A stretch of DNA of 64,000 nucleotides from Microvirga sp. (GTDB taxonomy: Bacteria; Pseudomonadota; Alphaproteobacteria; Rhizobiales; Beijerinckiaceae): assembly GCF_014699075.1 (NCBI RefSeq), contig NZ_JACXAB010000016.1:17746-81745 (forward strand), given 5' to 3'. The translations under genes were made by a program, and so were the position numbers. Positions 8,710 through 17,313 of the stretch are shown in pieces. Below the pieces are notes generated by a model. The model had not been told where the DNA came from, made no database searches, and saw only the letters and a list, made by a program, of their open reading frames with translations. Positions within the stretch are counted from its first letter, which is position 1. Every line of letters begins with the position of its first letter.

Positions 8710-8730
8710 GATCTCGATCTTCCGTGATGG

Positions 8731-9732
8731 TTATGCGCTGATCCGGTGGCCGGCACTGGTCCCACTTGGAGACACGTCGTTGACGGCGCCGTCGGGGCGG
8801 CCGCCCTCCAAGACGCAGCGGATGGCATCGGTGGCGATGTGCCCGACGCGCATCAGGGCTTCCTGCGTCTGGCCGCCGACGTGGGGCGTCACGATCAGGT
8901 TCGGGAACTCGGTGAGCGGGATCCGATTGTGCGGCAGGGGGTCCGTCATGTCGGCATTCTCTGCATCGAGGACGTCGAGCGCCGCTCCGCCCAACCGGTC
9001 GCTCCGGAGCGCATCGACAAGGGCGGCCTCATTGATCAATCCCCCACGCGCGGTGTTCACGAGGATGGCGTGGTCCTTCATCCGCCCGATGACGGCCGCG
9101 TCGATGATGTTGCGCGTCGAGGGCAGGAGCGGCAGGTGCAGGCTGAGGATGTCGGATTCCCGCACCAGTTCGTCGAACGGAACGAGATGCAGGTTCGGGC
9201 CCGAGTCTTGCTTGAGGGCGGGGTCGGTGACGAGCACCGTCATCCCGAAGCCTTCGGCGATCCTGGCCACGTGCCTGCCGATGTTGCCTAGGCCGAGAAG
9301 CCCGATCGTGCGACCGTTCAGCTCGATCCCGGTCAGCGCCATCCTGTCACCGGACCAGTCGCCATTCCGCGTGTGGGCCGATGCGATCGGGACCTTCCGG
9401 CACAGGGACAGGACCAACGCGAAGACATGCTCGGCCACCGCTCGGCTGTTGGCCCCGGGCGTATTGGTCACCCAGACGTTCCTGGCCGTTGCCGCCGGGA
9501 TGTCGACCGTGTCCGTTCCGACGCCGTGGCGCGCGATGATCCTGAGCTTCGGGGAGTCGTCGATCATCCGGGCCGTGAAGGTGCCGGACCGGAGGAGGAC
9601 CGCCTCGACCTCGCCCTTGACGTCGTTGTAGGAAACCGCGTCCGGACCGTACCCGCAGAAAACGGTCCCCAGTTTCTTCAAGCCCTCGAGAACGTCCTCG
9701 TGGATGGGACTTGAAACGAAGATCACTGGCAT
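8731..9732 (-). CDS. D-isomer specific 2-hydroxyacid dehydrogenase
   Basis: The protein has 333 residues when started at the ATG at 9732 (M-P-V-I-F-V-S-S-P-I). The Rossmann motif is G-L-L-G-L-G-N-I-G-R-H. The catalytic Arg is in N-T-A-R-G-G-L-I, and the catalytic His in V-T-P-H-V-G-G-Q-T. It would interconvert a 2-hydroxy acid and a 2-oxo acid using NAD(P). It lies 21 bases upstream of the RraA-like gene, so the two probably act in sequence on the compound taken up by the neighbouring TTT transporter. Confidence 0.9.
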   Translation of the reverse strand: MPVIFVSSPIHEDVLEGLKKLGTVFCGYGPDAVSYNDVKGEVEAVLLRSGTFTARMIDDSPKLRIIARHGVGTDTVDIPAATARNVWVTNTPGANSRAVAEHVFALVLSLCRKVPIASAHTRNGDWSGDRMALTGIELNGRTIGLLGLGNIGRHVARIAEGFGMTVLVTDPALKQDSGPNLHLVPFDELVRESDILSLHLPLLPSTRNIIDAAVIGRMKDHAILVNTARGGLINEAALVDALRSDRLGGAALDVLDAENADMTDPLPHNRIPLTEFPNLIVTPHVGGQTQEALMRVGHIATDAIRCVLEGGRPDGAVNDVSPSGTSAGHRISA

Positions 9733-9868
9733 CGCATTCGTACCTCTGTCTGGACAAACGACCGCCGTCCAACGGCCCCGCGTCGGGCCGGCGGCGTCAT
9801 AAGCGTCGGTGATGGATTCAGCCTGCCTCCACGACCATGTGGCTCCGTGAGGCAGGCTCGTTCGAGGC

Positions 9869-10849
9869 TTACTTGGGCAGGCTGTCCTTGGGCAGGGTGT
9901 CCGCGATGGCGCGCAGGACCTTGGCGTTCTCGCTGAGGGACTCCTTCCACTGCGAGCCTGAGGCGTAGGACAACACCGGCGCATCACCCGGCGAGGACGC
10001 GATGAACTCGGGGTCGCGCAAGCTGTCGGCAATGGCGGCCTCCAGGGCGCGCACGATGGTGTCGGGCACGCCCTTGGCCACCGCGAAGCCGCGCTCCGAG
10101 GACATCACCACAGGCACGCCCACCTCCTCCGCCGTGGGCACGCCCGGCAGCGCCGCCAAGCGGGACTTGGCCAGGATGGCGATGACCTTCAGGTCGCCCT
10201 TGGCGCCGCCGTGCAGTTCGGCGACCTCGCCGGCGCTGATCAGGCCCACATCCAGATGTCCGCCCAGCAGGTCGGTCTTCTGGTTCGCTGTGCCCCGGTA
10301 GGGAACCTCGTTGGCCTGAACCTTGGTCGCGTCGGCCATGAGCCGGAGCGCGAGGTGACCGTTCGAGCCGACGCCGTTGTGGCCGAACGTGATGGAGCCC
10401 GGCTTGGCCTTGAGGGCCTCCACGACGTCCGTGAGGTTTGAGAGCTTGCTGTCGGCGCGCACGACCACCACGGTCGGGTCGTCGACGACGCGTGCCACCA
10501 GCCGCACGTCGTCCGGGCTGTACTGGGACTTCTTCGTCATCGGCACGAACAGGAAGCTCGGCACGTTGACCACTCCGATGGTGTAGCCATCGGGTTCGGC
10601 ACGGGCGATCGCGGTGGTGGAGATCTCGCCCGCGGCGCCGGGCTTGTTGAGCACGATGAACCTGGCCTTGCCGCCGAGCCGTTTCTCCATGAACGGGATC
10701 AGCTTGCGCGCCATGACATCGGTGCCGCCGCCGGCCGGGAAGCCGACGATCACCTCTACCGGCCGGTCCTCGGGCCAGGCCGCCAGGGCGGGCTGGCACA
10801 GCGCGAGGGCGAGTGTCGCGCCGAGCACGGCATGGATTGTTGGCCGCAT
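9869..10849 (-). CDS. Bug-family periplasmic substrate-binding protein (TctC-like)
   Basis: The protein has 326 residues: a signal peptide ending near A-L-A-A-W, then P-V-E-V-I-V-G-F-P-A-G-G-G-T-D-V, the characteristic Bug N-terminal signature that contacts the carboxylate ligand. AAGGAG seven bases upstream favours the ATG at 10849 over those at 10855 and 10912. It delivers a carboxylate to TctAB. It heads the catabolic genes and follows the LysR regulator, the usual layout for dedicated carboxylate uptake. Confidence 0.92.
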   Translation of the reverse strand: MRPTIHAVLGATLALALCQPALAAWPEDRPVEVIVGFPAGGGTDVMARKLIPFMEKRLGGKARFIVLNKPGAAGEISTTAIARAEPDGYTIGVVNVPSFLFVPMTKKSQYSPDDVRLVARVVDDPTVVVVRADSKLSNLTDVVEALKAKPGSITFGHNGVGSNGHLALRLMADATKVQANEVPYRGTANQKTDLLGGHLDVGLISAGEVAELHGGAKGDLKVIAILAKSRLAALPGVPTAEEVGVPVVMSSERGFAVAKGVPDTIVRALEAAIADSLRDPEFIASSPGDAPVLSYASGSQWKESLSENAKVLRAIADTLPKDSLPK

Positions 10850-10926
10850 GACCATTCTCCTTGTTGGACGTTTCCTGGGCGGCAGGTTCCGCGATCGGAC
10901 GATGTCCCACAAGCGAATAATTTGCG

Positions 10927-11844
10927 TCAGGTCATAGTCGTTTTACGACTTAATCCCGCGGGCGCTGAGAACTGCGCCACCTCGCTCACGCATTGCAAGA
11001 GCATGGGGAGCATCGCGCGATGGTCATCCGCGCGATGGACGAAGCAATAGCGCATGGTCGGCAATGGAGGGTCGCTGGGCAGGGCGAGGAGCGCGCCGCT
11101 CTCGACCCAGGGGCGCATGAAATCCACCGGCAGGAAGCTGAGGCCCACGTCGGCCATCGTCAGGCCGATGATCGCCATCAGGCTGTTGCTGGCGACGGTG
11201 CGCTGCATATGCAGCCCCAGTCCCGCTGCCCAGACATCGAATGCCTGGGTCACGCCCGAGCCCTCGGACATCGTGATGACCGGGTGGCGCGACAGGTCCT
11301 CTGCCGTCAGCACGCTCTCGGGGTCGACACGCCCAGGGGCGGCCATCCACGTGAAGTGAACGTCGCCGATCCCGTGAGCGGCGATCTGCGGGTTCTCGGG
11401 TGGTATCGGGATGATCGCGAAGTCCAGCTCACCCCGTACGACCTGGCGCTCGAGACGTCGGCCCAGGTCGACGAGGGGTTGCAGCACCAGTTGCGGATGC
11501 TCGGTGCGCACGCGCGCGACGAAGCGCGGCAGCCAGGTCAAGGCGCCGAGTTCGCTGATGCCGAACCGGCACGTGCCCGTAAGCGTGGGCGAGCTGTTCA
11601 GCGCGTCGCGGATGCCCTCCTTGAGCTCCAGCATCCGGGCCGCGACGGGGAGGAGCCGCTGGCCGGCTTCGGTGAGCTGGGCCCGCTTGCCGGAGCGGTC
11701 GAAGAGTTCGGCCCCGACCCAGGCCTCGAGCTCGGCGATGCGCTTGGACAGGGACGACTGGGTAACGTAGGCCCGTTGCGCGGCCAGCGCGAAGCTGCCG
11801 AGCGTGGCGGCCAGGTAGAAGGCTTCGAGTTGCTTGAGGGTCAT
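10927..11844 (-). CDS. LysR-family transcriptional regulator
   Basis: The protein has 305 residues: an N-terminal winged helix-turn-helix (1 to 60, with A-L-A-A-Q-R-A-Y-V-T-Q-S-S-L-S-K-R-I) and a periplasmic-binding-like effector domain (about 90 to 295). It is encoded immediately upstream of and in the same direction as the Bug, dehydrogenase, RraA-like and TctBA genes. It is therefore the likely inducer-dependent regulator of that carboxylate unit. Confidence 0.9.
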   Translation of the reverse strand: MTLKQLEAFYLAATLGSFALAAQRAYVTQSSLSKRIAELEAWVGAELFDRSGKRAQLTEAGQRLLPVAARMLELKEGIRDALNSSPTLTGTCRFGISELGALTWLPRFVARVRTEHPQLVLQPLVDLGRRLERQVVRGELDFAIIPIPPENPQIAAHGIGDVHFTWMAAPGRVDPESVLTAEDLSRHPVITMSEGSGVTQAFDVWAAGLGLHMQRTVASNSLMAIIGLTMADVGLSFLPVDFMRPWVESGALLALPSDPPLPTMRYCFVHRADDHRAMLPMLLQCVSEVAQFSAPAGLSRKTTMT

Positions 11845-12099
11845 GACATCGGTTCAACCGCATGCGGGCTTCGGCGGCGGAGCTCTCGCCGAAGGGACCA
11901 TGACAGGGCTACCACTATACATGCGGAAAAGCGATCCGAAGACTGCCAGCCTGTTCGCTTGGCTTCACGCAGAGGGATCGGGTTGCTTTGCAGGTCACGC
12001 CCGTAACTGCAATCGGAACGGGGGTGACATACCGATCCCAGGCCATGGTTCAACCCTCCGGGGCGCCGCTCCGCGCCGGACCAAGTGCGACTTCTCCAG

Positions 12100-12285
12100 C
12101 TATCGGTCCTCGAGCAGCAGGGGATCGACCGAAATGGCACTCTTAAGCGCCCGGAGCGCGAACGTCGAGCGCGAATGGCGGATGCCGATGATCCGATAGA
12201 GGCTCGCGCGCCGGAATTGCTGAGAATGCTCGGTCCCGGCCACGGCAACCTTGACGGGGCAAGCGTAGTCCTCGGTCACGAGATA
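12100..12285 (-). pseudogene. Lrp/AsnC-family regulator, C-terminal fragment
   Basis: The minus strand encodes about 60 residues ending G-I-R-H-S-R-S-T-F-A-L-R-A-L-K-S-A-I-S-V. This matches the C-terminal effector (RAM) domain of Lrp/AsnC regulators, where a gyp-GI-R-...-T-...-L-...-K pattern closes the domain. A stop codon precedes it at 12286-12288 and the helix-turn-helix is missing. It is a remnant, possibly of a former regulator of the downstream transporter. The family call comes from pattern only. Confidence 0.5.
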
Positions 12286-12430
12286 TCAGAGACCATTAGA
12301 CTTCATGACCAGCCACGAAGCTAAGCAGGCATTGAGATCGTCTCGGATCCATAGAGCAGCGAGCTTATCGATTTTGAACATCATAACAGATCATAACCCT
12401 TGGCGAGGGTTAGTCGCCGCCTCGGGCGCT

Positions 12431-12471
12431 ATAAATAAACGCTATGGCGGCAGAATGGAGTTGTGTTGGCG
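12431..12471 (+). promoter_or_regulatory. Shared 41-bp block A with NAC-type box upstream of the Liv operon
   Basis: The block begins ATAAATAAACGCTAT, which contains ATA-N9-TAT, the consensus described for the LysR-family protein Nac. It ends AGTTGTGTTGGCG. Thirty-five of 41 positions are identical to 19560-19600, upstream of the HyuA gene. It lies 150 to 190 bases before the binding-protein start. A Nac-like LysR gene is encoded between the two blocks. Confidence 0.65.
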
Positions 12472-12620
12472 GGTCTGCCTCCCTGAACCTAATCTCATAG
12501 ATTAACAGGCCAAGAGGAAGATGGCCTGGCTCAAGAAACGAACCGCAACAACGCGGCATAAAAACAGCGTGCGATGGCATAGGGCCAAGCTCGTGCGTTC
12601 CAGTAACATGGAGTGGGAAC

Positions 12621-13814
12621 ATGACCAAAGTAATCAGCCGTAGAGCAATTTGCTTCTCGACCGCAGTCCTGACTCTTGCCGCCGCGATTCCGAACTTTGC
12701 AGGAACAGCCTATGCGGCGGGAGAGACGATCAAACTCGGTCTCGTGGCACCAATGAGCGGGCCCAACGCTCGCTATGGCTCATTCTCGATGCGTGGCGCA
12801 CAGCTCGCCGTGAAGGAGATCAACGACGCCGGTGGCGTCGATGGCCGAAAGATTGAGCTCGTCTCGGGCGACAGCCAAGGTACGCCTGTCGAGGGCGTTT
12901 CAGCAACCCGCCGCCTGATCGACAGCGACAAGGTCGATTTCATCATCGGTGATGTCTCCAGTTCCGTCACCCTCGCCATGCAGCCCGTTGCAGAGGACGC
13001 CGGTATTCTTCTCCTCAATGCTGCCTCGTCGAACCCCAAGATCACCTATGGGGCTGGTGTGGGCGGTTATAAGTGGACCTTCCGCAACTACCCGACGGAC
13101 GAAAACCGCGCCTTGATCGTCGCAAAGTATGCCGCCGAGCAGCGCGGTTTCACTAAGTTCTCCGTTCTTTCAGTTGATAGTGACTATGGCCGCTCCGCCA
13201 TCGAGTTCACGAAAAAGTATCTTCCCCAATACAAAGGCCAAATCCTGACAGAAGATTACTACAAAGAGGGTGAAGTCGATTTCCGCAGCGTTCTGGCAAA
13301 AATCCGCGATTCCGGTGCCCAGGCCATCATCCTGTACGGCTTGGCTGACACGACCCCAATCATAGCGCGGCAGATGACCGAAGTCGGGCTTGCCGGCAAG
13401 GTGCCGGTGATCGGGAATGGCGAATTCAATACTCCCTCGACGATCAAAGCCGCGCCGCGTGCTCTCGAAGGCGCAGTCGAAGCCGCGGCATGGCTGCCCG
13501 CTTGGGATGCGCCCAAGAGCAAGGCTTTCGTTGACAAGTTCACGGCAGCCAACAAGGAAGGACCCAACAACCACGCCTATGTCCATTGGGAGACGGTTCA
13601 TCTCCTGGCGCAGGCTATCAAGGAAGCTGGAAGCCCAGACCGAGAGAAGGTTCGTGAGGCCCTGTCGAAGATCAAGTATGACAGCGCTGTCGGCGAAGTC
13701 ACCTTCGACGATCACAACCAAGCCCGGCTGCCGATGATCCTGCTTCAGATCGAAGGCGGAAAGCCCAGCATCAAGGGCGCCTTTACGGCTGAAATCCAGT
13801 ACCCTGCAAAGTAA
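12621..13814 (+). CDS. Branched-chain-type ABC transporter substrate-binding protein
   Basis: The protein has 397 residues with a signal peptide (about 1 to 33, ending A-Y-A-A-G) and a Peripla_BP_6 fold. It opens I-K-L-G-L-V-A-P-M-S-G-P-N-A-R-Y-G and contains R-G-A-Q-L-A-V-K-E-I-N-D-A-G-G-V-D-G. The family binds branched-chain amino acids, amides, urea or aromatic acids in the periplasm. It is the first gene of a five-gene Liv cassette. The ligand may differ from leucine because the downstream genes encode hydantoinase-like and aldolase-like enzymes. Confidence 0.93.
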   Translation: MTKVISRRAICFSTAVLTLAAAIPNFAGTAYAAGETIKLGLVAPMSGPNARYGSFSMRGAQLAVKEINDAGGVDGRKIELVSGDSQGTPVEGVSATRRLIDSDKVDFIIGDVSSSVTLAMQPVAEDAGILLLNAASSNPKITYGAGVGGYKWTFRNYPTDENRALIVAKYAAEQRGFTKFSVLSVDSDYGRSAIEFTKKYLPQYKGQILTEDYYKEGEVDFRSVLAKIRDSGAQAIILYGLADTTPIIARQMTEVGLAGKVPVIGNGEFNTPSTIKAAPRALEGAVEAAAWLPAWDAPKSKAFVDKFTAANKEGPNNHAYVHWETVHLLAQAIKEAGSPDREKVREALSKIKYDSAVGEVTFDDHNQARLPMILLQIEGGKPSIKGAFTAEIQYPAK

Positions 13815-13834
13815 AAACGTCGAAGGATGAGGCC

Positions 13835-14707
13835 ATGTTCTCCACTTTAGCAGAACAGATCATCAACGGCATCGTGACAGGTTCGGTCTACGCGATCGTC
13901 GCTGTCGGCATGACGATGATCTTCGGTGTTCTACGAGCCATTAATTTCGCCCACGGCGAATATTATATGCTCGGAACGTTTGGGGCATGGTTCGCCATCG
14001 ATTATCTCGAGCTGTCCTACGAAGCCTCGATTGTCGTCGGGATCCTGGCCACGATCGTCATAGCATATGTGGTCGGAAGGCTCGTGATGCAGCGCATGGT
14101 TGGTGCCCCGGCGGAAGCCGGGGTGCTCGCCACCCTCGGCATCGCGCTCATCCTTCAAAACACCGTTATCCTCGTCTTTGGTGGCGGGTACAAGTTCTTC
14201 TCGGGCGGATACATCGAACCGGTTTCAGTCTTAGGTTTCACCCTGGCGCAGCAACGCATGCTGATCCTCGTTGTCTGCCTGCTCGTTTTCATCGGCCTTG
14301 AACTGATGGTGACGTACAGCCGTATGGGAAAGTCCATGCGGGCTGTTTCGCAGAATATCGAATGCTGCGAAGTCGTCGGAATCGATGTTCCGCAAGTGGT
14401 TCTGCGGACCTTTATTCTCGGTGCTGCACTCGCAGCGCTGTCTGGAGTGCTGACCGCGCCTGTCAACGTCAACGTTTATGGTGGCATGGGTGAGCTCATC
14501 ACCTTTAAGACCCTCCCGATCATCATCATGGGCGGTCTCGGGAATGTCCGGGGCACATTCTTTGCGGCAATGCTCCTGGGCATCGCTGAAAGCCTGGTTG
14601 CGACTTATATCGGCCTACAGTTCCGCGACACGGTCGGCTTCGTGACCCTGATCTTGACGCTGATGTGGCGACCCTACGGCCTGTTCTCCACGGAAGCACG
14701 CTTTTGA
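13835..14707 (+). CDS. Branched-chain-type ABC permease, LivH-like
   Basis: The protein has 290 residues with about eight membrane helices. It begins with the LivH signature I-I-N-G-I-V-T-G-S-V-Y-A-I-V-A-V-G and contains N-F-A-H-G-E-Y-Y-M-L-G. The cytoplasmic coupling region near the C-terminus reads I-M-G-G-L-G-N-V-R-G-T. It lies 20 bases after the binding protein and forms the membrane channel with the LivM-like protein. Confidence 0.93.
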   Translation: MFSTLAEQIINGIVTGSVYAIVAVGMTMIFGVLRAINFAHGEYYMLGTFGAWFAIDYLELSYEASIVVGILATIVIAYVVGRLVMQRMVGAPAEAGVLATLGIALILQNTVILVFGGGYKFFSGGYIEPVSVLGFTLAQQRMLILVVCLLVFIGLELMVTYSRMGKSMRAVSQNIECCEVVGIDVPQVVLRTFILGAALAALSGVLTAPVNVNVYGGMGELITFKTLPIIIMGGLGNVRGTFFAAMLLGIAESLVATYIGLQFRDTVGFVTLILTLMWRPYGLFSTEARF

Positions 14708-14746
14708 CGGCATAGCCGAACTTCTCTCGAACTCTGAGGACTCCCT

Positions 14747-15760
14747 ATGTCTCTCACCCAAACATCGCGCGAGACGCCTCTCGCTGAACCGTCACTCGAA
14801 GTCCGACGCCGCGATTTGCGGCTCCCTCTGGGGATCCTCGTCGCCATCGTGGCGCTATCCGCTCCATTTCTTATTGGCTCCTATGCGCTTCACGCCATCA
14901 TCATTGCATTGATCTTCCTCCTTCCGGCGCATGGGCTCAATCTTCTGGTTGGCTATACAGGCCTCTTGTCGCTCGCCCAAGCTGCGTTCTTCGGTATCGG
15001 AGCTTATACCGCCGGTCTTCTGGCGGTTCATTACGGGACGCCTTTCTACGTCAACCTCGTCGCTGCCGGCCTGATGGCGGGCCTAATCGCTCTTCCTCTC
15101 GGGATCCCGGCCCTGAGGCTTCGGGCGACCTCGTTTGTCATGTGTACGCTCGGGTTTGTCATCATTGGTCAGGCAATCGCCAAGAACTGGATCAGCGTGA
15201 CACGCGGTGATATGGGCCTCTCCAGTATCCCAAAACCCTTTTTCGCGCTGGGGCCGGCGTCGTTTACGGTATCTGGTACAACAGGGTTCTATTATCTCAC
15301 CCTGGCTGTGGCCGTTCTCGCAACCCTTGCCGTCTGGGCAATCGTCCGTTCTCCGGCCGGGCGCAACATGATCGCAATCCGTGAGAATGAGACGCTGGCG
15401 GAGTCCGTCGGCGTACCGACCTGGCGCTACAAGCTGATCGTCTTCATGCTCAGCGCGGTCTTTGCTGGCGTCGGCGGCAGCATCTACGCCCATTATCTCA
15501 CGGTGGTCAGCCCGCTCACCTTCCAGATGTACTATTCGACCACCATGCTGATCATTGTGCTCGGCGGAGGGGCCGGAACGATCTCTGGCGTGGTGTTCGG
15601 TAGTCTCCTCTTCGTCGGCCTGTCAGAAGCGCTTCGTGTTGCCCCAGAGTTGCGAATGATCGCCTACGGGTTCTGCCTTTTGATCCTGGTCTTCTGGTTC
15701 AAGAAGGGCTTCGCTCCGCTTCTCAACCGCTTCTGGTCCTTTGTCGGAGGTGTCAAATGA
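14747..15760 (+). CDS. Branched-chain-type ABC permease, LivM-like
   Basis: The 337-residue permease carries the LivM signature G-L-N-L-L-V-G-Y-T-G-L-L-S-L-A-Q-A-A-F-F near residues 65 to 85 and the coupling segment L-G-G-G-A-G-T-I-S-G. A 30-residue charged N-terminal tail precedes the first helix. Its stop overlaps the next start as ATGA, indicating translational coupling with the ATPase. Confidence 0.93.
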   Translation: MSLTQTSRETPLAEPSLEVRRRDLRLPLGILVAIVALSAPFLIGSYALHAIIIALIFLLPAHGLNLLVGYTGLLSLAQAAFFGIGAYTAGLLAVHYGTPFYVNLVAAGLMAGLIALPLGIPALRLRATSFVMCTLGFVIIGQAIAKNWISVTRGDMGLSSIPKPFFALGPASFTVSGTTGFYYLTLAVAVLATLAVWAIVRSPAGRNMIAIRENETLAESVGVPTWRYKLIVFMLSAVFAGVGGSIYAHYLTVVSPLTFQMYYSTTMLIIVLGGGAGTISGVVFGSLLFVGLSEALRVAPELRMIAYGFCLLILVFWFKKGFAPLLNRFWSFVGGVK

Positions 15761-16527
15761 GCACTCTGCCGATCCTCGAGATCTCGAATCTCACGAAGTC
15801 GTACGGCGCAGTGAAAGCTGTCAATGATGTGAGCATGCACATCGATCGCGGCGAGATCTGCGGGCTCATCGGACCGAACGGCTCCGGAAAATCGACCTTC
15901 TTTGATTGTAGCACCGGTCTCGGCAGGCCCGACTCGGGTAAGGTTACTCTGGACGGACAGGATATTACGGGCTGGTCCCTCAACCGCATCGCCCGCGAGG
16001 GTAGGATGCTGCGGTCGTTTCAGAAGACGGTCGTGTTCAAGGCCCTCGACGTGGAGGAAAATCTGATCATCGCCGGTCAGATGTTCACATTTCCGAGCCT
16101 GTTCTCGACCTTCAGCCTCGGACGAATGTCGCGCCAGCGCGTCACCGCTTTGCGGGAGCGAGCCCGCGAGCTCATCAGGATGGCTGGGCTGTGGGATGTG
16201 CGCCACATGCCCGCTGGAAACCTCTCAGGGGGGCAGCAGAAGCTGATCCAGTTCGCCTCCATGCTGATGCCGGAGCCCAAAATCATTCTTCTTGATGAGC
16301 CCATGGCGGGCATCAACCCCAAAATCATCGAACGTGTCGTCGAGACGATCAAGTATGCTAACAAGTCGCTCGGCGTGAGCTTCCTCGTGATCGAGCACAA
16401 CATCGACGTCGTCACCAGTATCTGTGAACGGGTCGTTGTCCTCGATCAGGGTCGCAAGCTCGCCGAAGGCACGCCTCAGACCATTGTTCAGAACCAGCAG
16501 GTGAGGGAGGCCTATCTCGGTGGCTGA
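15757..16527 (+). CDS. Branched-chain-type ABC ATPase, LivG-like
   Basis: The 256-residue ATPase has Walker A G-P-N-G-S-G-K-S-T, signature N-L-S-G-G-Q-Q-K-L and Walker B I-I-L-L-D-E-P-M-A-G. The length and the BCA_ABC_TP_C-like tail (E-G-T-P-Q-T-I-V...V-R-E-A-Y-L-G-G) are typical of LivG. It overlaps the permease by 4 bases and the next ATPase by 8. Confidence 0.93.
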   Translation: MSTLPILEISNLTKSYGAVKAVNDVSMHIDRGEICGLIGPNGSGKSTFFDCSTGLGRPDSGKVTLDGQDITGWSLNRIAREGRMLRSFQKTVVFKALDVEENLIIAGQMFTFPSLFSTFSLGRMSRQRVTALRERARELIRMAGLWDVRHMPAGNLSGGQQKLIQFASMLMPEPKIILLDEPMAGINPKIIERVVETIKYANKSLGVSFLVIEHNIDVVTSICERVVVLDQGRKLAEGTPQTIVQNQQVREAYLGG

Positions 16528-17260
16528 TTCAAACCTTTCCATCAAGAACCTGCGGGCCGGCTATGGCTCACTCGACATCCTGAACGGCGTCGATCTCGAC
16601 ATCCCGCAGGGCCAGTTCGTGGCACTCATGGGTCCTAACGGCGCCGGGAAATCCACCCTCCTCAAGACGCTGTATGGTATGACCACGATCAAAGAGGGTA
16701 GCATCGACTGGCAGGGCAAGAACATTGCCGGATACAAATCCCGGGCGATCCTGGGCGAGGGCATTTCCTTCGTGCCGCAGGGCCGGTGCAATTTTCCGGT
16801 CATGACCGTCGAGGAAAACCTCCAGATGGCGGCCTACACCCTGCGTGATAGCCAGGTCAAAACCGACCGCGATTATGTCTACGATCTCTTCCCGATCCTG
16901 AAAACGCGCCGCACCACGCTCGCCGGCAACATGTCTGGTGGTGAGCAGCAGCTCCTGGAAGTGGCGATGGCCGTACTTCAAAGGCCGAAGGTCCTTCTGG
17001 TCGACGAACCGTCCGTCGGCCTGTCGCCTGCCGCAATTGGCATCGTCTTCAATGAACTCCTCCGGTTGCATGCGTCGGGTCTGACGATCCTGCTCGTTGA
17101 GCAGAACACCAAGAAGGCCATGGAAGTCGCGGAGCGGGCCGTCATCCTGCGCCTTGGCAAGGTGATTTGGGACGGTCAGCCAAAGAACATCACCCATGAC
17201 GAACTCGGCGAGCTCTTCCTGACCGGAAAAATGCGCGGAGAAACCGAAGCTGTCCATTGA
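16520..17260 (+). CDS. Branched-chain-type ABC ATPase, LivF-like
   Basis: The 246-residue ATPase starts at a GTG that overlaps the LivG-like stop. Walker A is G-P-N-G-A-G-K-S-T, the signature M-S-G-G-E-Q-Q-L-L and Walker B V-L-L-V-D-E-P-S-V-G-L-S. It is the last component of the transporter. The aminotransferase follows without a visible promoter. Confidence 0.93.
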   Translation: MADSNLSIKNLRAGYGSLDILNGVDLDIPQGQFVALMGPNGAGKSTLLKTLYGMTTIKEGSIDWQGKNIAGYKSRAILGEGISFVPQGRCNFPVMTVEENLQMAAYTLRDSQVKTDRDYVYDLFPILKTRRTTLAGNMSGGEQQLLEVAMAVLQRPKVLLVDEPSVGLSPAAIGIVFNELLRLHASGLTILLVEQNTKKAMEVAERAVILRLGKVIWDGQPKNITHDELGELFLTGKMRGETEAVH

Positions 17261-17313
17261 GTTCTGTTGCACGCCTTAGTGCCGCAAACCATAGCAAGAT
17301 AGAGAATACTTCC

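Larger units (their letters stand above)
11845..12620. other. Regulatory and decayed region before the Liv-type operon
   Basis: This 776-base stretch holds no intact gene. It contains a degraded Lrp/AsnC gene fragment on the minus strand (12100-12285) and, from 12431, a 41-base block shared with the region upstream of the HyuA gene. The rest shows no recognisable coding signal and is visibly more A+T-rich near 12290-12520 than its surroundings. Confidence 0.6.
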
